The notes beneath the pieces were generated by a model that did not search any database, had not been told where the DNA came from, and was given only the letters and a program-made list of their open reading frames with translations. The position numbers were made by a program, and so were the translations under genes. Shown in pieces: positions 8,930 through 14,890 of a DNA stretch of 64,000 nucleotides. Origin of the DNA: Lentzea sp. NBRC 105346 (lineage in GTDB: Bacteria > Actinomycetota > Actinomycetes > Mycobacteriales > Pseudonocardiaceae); NCBI RefSeq assembly GCF_030269605.1, contig NZ_BSTQ01000004.1, positions 310,001 to 374,000 of the forward strand, in the 5' to 3' direction. Positions within the stretch are counted from its first letter, which is position 1, and the number at the start of each line of letters is the position of its first letter.

Positions 8930-10767
8930 ACCTGCTGCAGGATGTCGTCCTCGCGGAGGGCCAGTTCGGTTCCGTCGCACTGATGGCGGCCGCGCTCGGC
9001 CGGGTGCCGATCTCCGGGGTGGCGCTCCTGCGGGACGGCGTGCTGCGGCTGCGGGACGTGGTCGGGATGCCGCCGCTGCAGCAGGCCGAGCTGCTGCCGT
9101 TGTGCCGGCAGACCGTCGAGGCCGACGACATGGTCGTGTTCGCGCAGGTGCGGCGGTCCAAGGGACGAGTGGTCCACTACTTCGCGGGCATCCCGATCCG
9201 CTCGGACGACCGGCGGCCGGTCGGCGTCGTGTTCATCGCCGCCCACGACGCCAGGCACCTGGAGTCGTTCGTCCACGACGCGTTGTGGGTGCTGGGGCAT
9301 CAGATCGAACGGGAACTGCAGGCGCAGCGCGCGCAGCGGGACGCCGGACTGCTGAAGCGGGTCGCGGCGTCGGCACACCAGGCGACCGACGTGCGCACGA
9401 TGCTCGGCGACTGCCTCAACGAGCTCTGTGCGCACCTCAGGTGGCCGCTCGGGCACGTGTATCTCAGCGATGGTGAGAAGCTGGTGCCGTCCGGGCTGTG
9501 GCACGGCGCGGAAGATCCCCGGTTCGCCCGGCTGCGCGACATCACGGAGTCGGCGCCCATCCCGGTGGGCACCGGTCTGCCCGGCGAGGTGGCGGCGACG
9601 TCGCGTCCGAAGTGGATGGACTGCCTCGGCCTGCCGGAGATCGGGATCAGCAGTGCCTTCGCGTTTCCCGTGTGTGTGGACGACTCCGTGATCGCGGTGG
9701 TCGAGCTCTTCCACGACGAGTACCGGCCGCCGAGCCCGCGGTTGCTCGACCTGGCGAGCGCGCTCGGCGGTGAGCTCGGTCGTGCGGCGGGGTGGATCGC
9801 GTTGCGGGACACCGAACGCCGCCTGCGCGAGATCGTCGACGCCACACCGGACGCGTTCGCGGCGGTGGACGGCGAAGGCGCGGTCACCGAGTGGAACGCC
9901 GCGGCGGAGCGGATGTTCGGCTGGTCGCGCGGCGAGATCCTGGGCCGGTCGCTGACCGGGACCATCGGGATCACCGCATCGGCGGGCGTCAGCACGGCGG
10001 TCCGGGCGAACGGGCAGGAGTTTCCGGTCGAACTGGAGGTGCGGCCGTGTGGTGAGGGCACGGTCCTCCGCGCGCACGGCGAGCCGGGGACGCGGAACTT
10101 CATCGCCGCCATGGCCCACGAGCTGCGCACCCCGCTGACCTCCGTGGCCGGGTACATGGAGCTGCTGGTGGACGAGGAGCTGACCACCGAGCAGCGCGAG
10201 ATGGCGTTGATCGTGCAGCGGAACACCCAGCGGGTGCAGCGGCTGGTCGAGGACGTCGTGACGGTGGGCAAGATCGACGCGCGCGAGCTGCGGCTCACCC
10301 CCGAGCCCGCCGATCTCGGCCCGCTCGTGGCCGGCGCGGTGGGGGACGCGGAACCGGTGGCGGTCCGCAAGGCGATCAACCTCGTCAGCCAGATCGGTCC
10401 GGATCCGGTGCCCGTGCTGGCCGACCCCGACCAGCTCGGACGCGCGCTGCGACACCTGCTGGACAACGCGATCGAGCTCACCCCGCCCGCCGGCGCGGTC
10501 GCGATCCGCGTGCGGCGCGTGGGTGACGAGGCGCGGATCACGCTGGCGGACACCGGGGTCGGCCTGACCGACGAGGAGCTGCCGATGCTGTTCACCCGGT
10601 TCTTCCGCCCCTCGCTCGCGCTCGGAACCGATGCGCGGAGCACCGGGCTCGGGCTGGTCATCGCGAAGCACGTGGTCGAGCTGCACCGCGGCCGGGTGAC
10701 CGCGAGGTCGCGGGCGGGGCAGGGCACGATGATCACTGTCGTGCTGCCGATTGTCACGCAACCGTAG
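8926..10767 (+). CDS. Soluble sensor histidine kinase (GAF-like, PAS, HisKA, HATPase)
   Basis: 613 residues without membrane segments. The N-terminal two-thirds contains GAF-like regions (residues ~1-130 and ~150-290), then a PAS domain (about 300-370; ATPDAFAAVDGEGAVTEWN). HisKA has H398 (AMAHELRTPLTSVAG), and the ATPase has N box LRHLLDNAIEL, G1 DTGVGL and G2 STGLGLVI. It is the last gene of the chain 6223-10767. Two kinases in one operon with two lone receivers suggest cross-regulated output, perhaps through the NarL protein upstream. Confidence 0.92.
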   Translation: MNLLQDVVLAEGQFGSVALMAAALGRVPISGVALLRDGVLRLRDVVGMPPLQQAELLPLCRQTVEADDMVVFAQVRRSKGRVVHYFAGIPIRSDDRRPVGVVFIAAHDARHLESFVHDALWVLGHQIERELQAQRAQRDAGLLKRVAASAHQATDVRTMLGDCLNELCAHLRWPLGHVYLSDGEKLVPSGLWHGAEDPRFARLRDITESAPIPVGTGLPGEVAATSRPKWMDCLGLPEIGISSAFAFPVCVDDSVIAVVELFHDEYRPPSPRLLDLASALGGELGRAAGWIALRDTERRLREIVDATPDAFAAVDGEGAVTEWNAAAERMFGWSRGEILGRSLTGTIGITASAGVSTAVRANGQEFPVELEVRPCGEGTVLRAHGEPGTRNFIAAMAHELRTPLTSVAGYMELLVDEELTTEQREMALIVQRNTQRVQRLVEDVVTVGKIDARELRLTPEPADLGPLVAGAVGDAEPVAVRKAINLVSQIGPDPVPVLADPDQLGRALRHLLDNAIELTPPAGAVAIRVRRVGDEARITLADTGVGLTDEELPMLFTRFFRPSLALGTDARSTGLGLVIAKHVVELHRGRVTARSRAGQGTMITVVLPIVTQP

Positions 10768-10780
10768 GACAACCGGTCAC
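10759..10780. promoter_or_regulatory. Two 11-bp-phased direct repeats (CAACCG type) before the protease gene
   Basis: CAACCGTAGGA and CAACCGGTCAC are adjacent, the first overlapping the TAG stop of the kinase gene. They match the repeats at 5407-5439 and 12343-12364 in core sequence and 11-bp phase. They lie 74-95 bases before the protease start, a fitting place for an activator site. Confidence 0.45.
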
Positions 10781-10853
10781 GAACGGGCCGCGCTACCGGC
10801 CCGGCCGAACCTTGTGCACGTCGGGGAAACGATGTGCATGAGGGAGAACGAAG

Positions 10854-12335
10854 TTGAACACAGCTCGGTTGGTGGCGGCGGTCGGCGCCACGATGATCGG
10901 CCTGGCCGGTACCGCGCACGCTGCCACCACTGAGGGGCAGATCCGCGAGGTGCCCGGAGCTGAAGTCGTTGCGGGCCGCTACATCGCGGTCTTCAAGAAC
11001 GACGGGAACGCGGCGGACGTCGCGGGGCGGTTCGGTGGCCGCGTCCGGGCGGCCTGGTCGTCCGCGCTGAACGGCTTCTCGGTCGAGATGAGCGAGGGGC
11101 AGGCGCGCAGGCTCGCCGCCGACCCGCGCATCGCGTACGTCGAGCCGGTCACCATGGTGCGTGCCTCGGACACGCAGCCGGGCGCGACCTGGGGCCTGGA
11201 CCGGATCGACCAGCGCGCTCTTCCGCTGGACGGTTCTTACACCTACGGCATGACCGCGAGCACCGTCACCGCGTACATCCTGGACACCGGAATCCGCACC
11301 TCGCACACCCAGTTCGGCGGCCGGGCGAGCGTCGGGTTCGACGCGGTGGGCGACGGGTACAACGGCCAGGACTGCCACGGCCACGGCACGCACGTGGCGG
11401 GCACGGTCGGTGGCACCACGTACGGCGTGGCGAAGCAGGTGAGGCTCGTCGCGGTGCGCGTGCTGAACTGCCAGGGTTCGGGCACCAGTGACCAGATCGT
11501 CAACGGCATCAACTGGGTCACGCAGAACGCGGTGAAGCCGGCCGTGGTGAACATGAGCCTCGGCGGTGGCGTGAACTCCACCATCGACCAGGCGGTGCGC
11601 AACTCCGTCGCGTCGGGCATCACCTACGCGGTCGCCGCGGGCAACTCCAACACGGACGCCTGCACCTCGTCGCCCGCCAGGGTGGCCGAGGCGATCACGG
11701 TCGGCGCGACGGACAAGACCGACGTCCGGGCGTCCTTCTCGAACTACGGCAGCTGCCTGGACCTCTACGCGCCCGGTGTGTCGATCACGTCGTCCACGTT
11801 CACGAGCGACACCTCGACGGGCCTCATGAGCGGCACGTCGATGGCCTCCCCGCACGTGGCGGGCGCGGCGGCGCTGTACCTGGCCGCGAACCCGGCGGCG
11901 ACGCCGCAGCAGGTCCGCGACGCGCTCGTCGCCGCAACCACTCCGGTCGCGGCGGGCAACCTGCTCTACACCGGTACGACGGCTCCGGCGGTCACCTTCG
12001 CCAACGCGACGGACATGCCGATCCCCGGTCGTGGCACGGCGACGAGTTCCATCACCGTCAGCGGTGTGGCGGGCAACGCGCCCGCGACGCTGCGGGTCGG
12101 CGTCGACATCAAGCACACCGCCCGCGGTGACCTGGTGCTCGACCTGATCGCGCCGGACGGCAGCGCCTACCGCCTGAAGAACGCCTCGCTGTCCGACTCG
12201 ACGGACAACCTCGTCGCGACCTACTCGGTCAACGCGTCGAGCGAGCTCGCGAGCGGCACGTGGAAGCTCCGCGTGCAGGACGTGTACCACTCCAACCAGA
12301 GCGGCTACCTGGACTCCTGGCAGCTGACTTTCTGA
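10854..12335 (+). CDS. Secreted subtilisin-like serine protease (S8, proteinase K type) with P-domain
   Basis: 493 residues from TTG 10854, with GGGAG at 10842-10846. Signal peptide (NTARLVAAVGATMIGLAGTAHA); I9-type propeptide about residues 35-105 (GRYIAVFKND to IAYVEP); S8 domain with triad D144 (YILDTG), H177 (GHGTHVAG) and S329 (GTSMASPHVAG); C-terminal proprotein-convertase P-domain about 380-493 ending LDSWQLTF. It should be exported by Sec, self-processed and released. It follows the kinase operon, preceded by phased repeats, and is closed by the hairpin at 12361-12390. Confidence 0.95.
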   Translation: MNTARLVAAVGATMIGLAGTAHAATTEGQIREVPGAEVVAGRYIAVFKNDGNAADVAGRFGGRVRAAWSSALNGFSVEMSEGQARRLAADPRIAYVEPVTMVRASDTQPGATWGLDRIDQRALPLDGSYTYGMTASTVTAYILDTGIRTSHTQFGGRASVGFDAVGDGYNGQDCHGHGTHVAGTVGGTTYGVAKQVRLVAVRVLNCQGSGTSDQIVNGINWVTQNAVKPAVVNMSLGGGVNSTIDQAVRNSVASGITYAVAAGNSNTDACTSSPARVAEAITVGATDKTDVRASFSNYGSCLDLYAPGVSITSSTFTSDTSTGLMSGTSMASPHVAGAAALYLAANPAATPQQVRDALVAATTPVAAGNLLYTGTTAPAVTFANATDMPIPGRGTATSSITVSGVAGNAPATLRVGVDIKHTARGDLVLDLIAPDGSAYRLKNASLSDSTDNLVATYSVNASSELASGTWKLRVQDVYHSNQSGYLDSWQLTF

Positions 12336-12342
12336 TCCGCGG

Positions 12343-12364
12343 CAACCGTTCTGCACCCGTCGAG
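12343..12364. promoter_or_regulatory. Two 11-bp-phased direct repeats before the sigma factor gene
   Basis: CAACCGTTCTG followed at once by CACCCGTCGAG, matching the sites at 5407 and 10759. The second unit runs into the hairpin at 12361-12390. They end 38 bases before the sigma factor ATG. Confidence 0.4.
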
Positions 12365-12390
12365 GTCCCGGTGTTCTCACCGGGACCTCG
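12361..12390 (+). terminator. Perfect 13-bp hairpin after the protease gene
   Basis: CGAGGTCCCGGTG, loop TTCT, then the exact complement (12378-12390). No U-tract follows, as is common in actinomycete terminators. It ends only 12 bases before the next ATG, so the sigma factor gene must either be read through the hairpin or start from a promoter overlapping it. Confidence 0.6.
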
Positions 12391-12402
12391 CACTGTTTCT
12401 CC

Positions 12403-13179
12403 ATGGCAACGGTCACAGCACTGGTGGAGAGCCACCTTTCGTTGGTGCGAAGGGAAGTCCGGTCGCTCGCGCGCCGGCTCCCGGCGCACGTGGACCGCGA
12501 CGACCTCGAGTCGGCGGGTATGACGGCACTGGTCGCGTGCGCCCGGTCCTACCGGGGCAACGGGTCGTTCGTGCAGGTCGCCACTGTGCGCGTCCGTGGC
12601 GCGCTGCTCGACGAGCTGCGCAGGCTCGACTGGGCCAGCCGCTCGGTGCGGGTCCGGGCACGCGAGCTGGAGTCCACCGAGGACGACCTCACCGCGACCC
12701 TCGGCCGCGCACCCACCGCCACCGAGGTCGCGCACGCCCTGGGCGTCGGAGTCCGGGAAGTCGCCGCGCGCGTCGACGACGTGCGGCGGGCGGCGACGTT
12801 CAGCCTGCAGGCCGTCGCCGCGGAGCTGGTCGTCCACGAACCCTCGCCCGGACCGGAGGACCAGCTGTTGCTGCGCGAGCGGATCGGTTACCTGCGTGAC
12901 GCGATCGCGGCGCTGCCCGGACAGCTGCGCACCGTTGTCGTGCGCTACTTCCTGGAGGAGCGCCCGATGGCCGAGATCGCGGCCGAGCTCGGTGTGACCG
13001 AGTCCCGCGTGTCCCATGTCCGCGCCGAGGCTTTGGTGTTGCTCCGCGACGGAATCAACGCCCAGCTCGACCGGGACCTGCTCGCCGAAACCCGGTCCGG
13101 CCGAGCGGGCCGCAAGCGGGCGGCTTATTTCGCCGCGATCGCCGCCCGCGGCAGTCTGCGCACCCGCCTCGCCGCCTGA
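12403..13179 (+). CDS. FliA/WhiG-like alternative sigma factor
   Basis: 258 residues. Region 2 is at about 8-75 (ESHLSLVRREVRSLARRLP; DRDDLESAGMTALVACARSY), region 3 about 75-150 and region 4 about 175-235 (LPGQLRTVVVRYFLEERPMAEIA then SRVSHVRAEALVLLRDG). The arrangement is that of the FliA/WhiG branch of sigma-70 group 3. There are no flagellar genes here, so a developmental or surface role is likelier than motility. No convincing Shine-Dalgarno precedes ATG 12403; only 12 bases separate it from the hairpin, so a leaderless transcript is possible. Residues after ~236 form a basic tail. Confidence 0.88.
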   Translation: MATVTALVESHLSLVRREVRSLARRLPAHVDRDDLESAGMTALVACARSYRGNGSFVQVATVRVRGALLDELRRLDWASRSVRVRARELESTEDDLTATLGRAPTATEVAHALGVGVREVAARVDDVRRAATFSLQAVAAELVVHEPSPGPEDQLLLRERIGYLRDAIAALPGQLRTVVVRYFLEERPMAEIAAELGVTESRVSHVRAEALVLLRDGINAQLDRDLLAETRSGRAGRKRAAYFAAIAARGSLRTRLAA

Positions 13180-13225
13180 ACAACTGCAAGGGTGCCCCTA
13201 ACGGCACTCCCTCCTCGCCGCCTGA
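13167..13225. repeat. Half-copy of the palindrome family bounded by a 13-bp direct duplication
   Basis: CCTCGCCGCCTGA occurs at 13167-13179, where it holds the sigma factor stop codon, and again at 13213-13225. Between the copies lies AAGGGTGCCCCTAACGGCAC (13188-13207). Its reverse complement resembles one arm of the palindromes at 13231 and 53868 (GTGCCGTTAAGGCCACCTT). The layout looks like a short insertion that duplicated its target, but replication slippage is equally possible. Confidence 0.45.
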
Positions 13226-13230
13226 GGAAA

Positions 13231-13281
13231 CCGTTATGGCCACCTTTACGGACCTCAAGTCCGTAAAGGTGGCCATAACGG
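13231..13281. repeat. 51-bp perfect palindrome, 23-bp arms (family copy 1)
   Basis: Arms 13231-13253 and 13259-13281 are exact complements around the loop CTCAA. The core CCGTTATGGCCACCTT is shared, but for one base, with the palindrome at 53868-53918. It lies between the ends of two convergent genes (stops at 13179 and 13290) and would act as a terminator in both directions. The same length, loop size and core in both copies point to a dispersed REP-like family rather than two chance terminators. Confidence 0.75.
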
Positions 13282-13289
13282 CATTCCGG

Positions 13290-14429
13290 TCACGCGGCTG
13301 GAGCGAGGACGACCACGGAGTTGTGACCGCCCATCCCGAGCGACGACTTCACGATGATCCCGTCGGCGAACGGCGTGGGCCCGTCCAGCAGCCGCGGGTG
13401 CGCCGCCGCGACGATCGGCGACGCGGGCACCAGTCCGCGCGCGTTGCCCAAGGCGGCCGCGGCCACCTCGATCGCCGAAGCCGCGCCCTGGCAGTGCGCG
13501 GTGAGCGGCTTCACCGAGTAGATCTCCGTGTGCGGCGAGAAAAGCTGCTCCACCACGGCGGCCTCCGCCCGGTCGCACTGCTGCGTACCGGGACCGTGTG
13601 CGTTCAGGTATCGCACGGACGCGGCGTCCACCCCGGCGTTCGCTAGTGCATCCTGGAAACAACCGAGCACCTGTGTCAGCTGCGGGTCGATCGACGTCAC
13701 GTGGTGCGCGTCGTGGGACATTGCTCCGCCGAGCAGGTTCAGGTACGGGTCCGCGCACCGCCGCGACAACACCATCGCGACCGACGCCTCGCCGACGGTG
13801 AACCCGCGGCTGCCCTCCTGGAACGGACGGCACGCGTCCAGCGGATCGGCGTCCGTGATGGCGACACCGAGCCGGACGAAGTGCCCCACGTTCTCCGGCG
13901 TCGCCGAGAGGTCGGTGGCGACGAGCACCACGTCGTCCACGACGCCCGCGTCGATCCACGCCTTCGCGGTGATCAACGCGGCGTTCCCGGAGGCGCACAT
14001 CGCCGAGACGTTCATCGCCGGGCCGTGGAATCCGTACTCCTGCATGAGCGTCGACATCGGCGTCGACGGCATCAACCCGAGGAACTCCCGCACCGGCACC
14101 CGCATGTCCCGTGCGGTGTAGAAGTCCCGCCAGAGGTCGACCTCGCCGAGCACGACGGCGTGCAGCAGCCCGACCCGGCGGCCGGGACGCCAGCCGCGCG
14201 CGCCGGCGTCGGTGATCGCCTCGCGGGCGGCGGCCCGCATCGCCCGCGCGAACCGGCTGGGTCCGTCCTCGGGGTCGCCGCCGTCCGGCACGAGCGCGAC
14301 CCACGCCTCGTGTTCGCCGTAACCTCCCACGAGCTGGGCCGCCGGTTTGCCGCCGACCAGCCCGTCCCACAACGGCTCCCGGCCCCAGCCGTAGCCGCTC
14401 ACCACTCCGATTCCACTGATGCCGATCAT
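13290..14429 (-). CDS. Stand-alone beta-ketoacyl synthase (KAS II-like)
   Basis: 379 residues with a complete thiolase-fold active site: C145 (NVSAMCASGNAAL), H278 (LNAHGPGTQ) and H312 (KPLTAHCQGAAS), plus the conserved lysine K307. It should carry out decarboxylative Claisen condensation of an acyl thioester. It is slightly shorter than FabF (~410). ATG 14429 has GGGAGA just upstream. No ACP, ketoreductase, chain-length factor or acyltransferase is nearby, so it is either a tailoring/priming enzyme using ACPs encoded elsewhere or an orphan. It follows the zinc-ribbon/HTH gene on the same strand by 16 bases. Confidence 0.9.
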   Translation of the reverse strand: MIGISGIGVVSGYGWGREPLWDGLVGGKPAAQLVGGYGEHEAWVALVPDGGDPEDGPSRFARAMRAAAREAITDAGARGWRPGRRVGLLHAVVLGEVDLWRDFYTARDMRVPVREFLGLMPSTPMSTLMQEYGFHGPAMNVSAMCASGNAALITAKAWIDAGVVDDVVLVATDLSATPENVGHFVRLGVAITDADPLDACRPFQEGSRGFTVGEASVAMVLSRRCADPYLNLLGGAMSHDAHHVTSIDPQLTQVLGCFQDALANAGVDAASVRYLNAHGPGTQQCDRAEAAVVEQLFSPHTEIYSVKPLTAHCQGAASAIEVAAAALGNARGLVPASPIVAAAHPRLLDGPTPFADGIIVKSSLGMGGHNSVVVLAPAA

Positions 14430-14445
14430 GTCCGTTCTCCCTTCC

Positions 14446-14844
14446 TCACCTCCTCTTTGCGGAACCGGGGGCGGGGGCCTGCGGAATGTCGTGGGGCGGG
14501 CTCGTGTTGCGGTCGAACGAGCGCAGCCAGTCCCGCACGGTCGTCTCGGGCAACCCCATGCTCAGCGCGATCCGCCGATACCCCTTGCCACGGGCGTGCG
14601 CCGCGATCGCCTCCGCCACGACCGGTGCCGCGTACGCCCGGCGCGCGAGCATCCACTCGGGCAGCAGGACGTGGGTCCGGTGGCACTTCACGCATCTCGT
14701 CCGATGTGGACGCACCTTCAGATCCCCGGCGTCACCGAGCCGGACGACGCGTTCGCGGGCCATTCCCCACGGCCGCAGCGCTCCCCGGCACGCCGGGCAG
14801 CGGAGGCGGCCGTTGTCGAGGTCTAAGGCGGTTCCCGTCACCAC
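14446..14844 (-). CDS. Small zinc-ribbon plus helix-turn-helix protein
   Basis: 132 residues from GTG 14844. An N-terminal four-cysteine zinc ribbon (CPAC near residue 16, CVKC near 51) is followed by an HTH of the transposase/Hin type (GKGYRRIALSMGLPETTVRDW). The C-terminus is basic and proline-rich. Similar short proteins occur alone in actinomycetes and may be domesticated transposase DNA-binding ends or regulators; no catalytic DDE domain and no inverted repeats are present. It probably shares a transcript with the ketosynthase gene. Function is inferred only at the level of DNA binding. Confidence 0.7.
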   Translation of the reverse strand: MVTGTALDLDNGRLRCPACRGALRPWGMARERVVRLGDAGDLKVRPHRTRCVKCHRTHVLLPEWMLARRAYAAPVVAEAIAAHARGKGYRRIALSMGLPETTVRDWLRSFDRNTSPPHDIPQAPAPGSAKRR

Positions 14845-14862
14845 GCCCCATTCTCGTCAGGT

Positions 14863-14882
14863 ATACGGCGAACCTGCCGTAT
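14863..14882. promoter_or_regulatory. Inverted repeat ATACGGC-N6-GCCGTAT in a divergent promoter
   Basis: Two exact 7-bp arms, 13 bp centre to centre, occupy most of the 46-bp space between two divergent genes (starts 14844 minus and 14891 plus). A site here could control both. The adjacent HTH protein is a possible binder. Confidence 0.5.
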
Positions 14883-14890
14883 CGACGGGT

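Noticed and set aside
14446-14844. Insertion sequence remnant
   Set aside because: The zinc-ribbon/HTH gene is intact, with no DDE domain, terminal inverted repeats or target duplication nearby.
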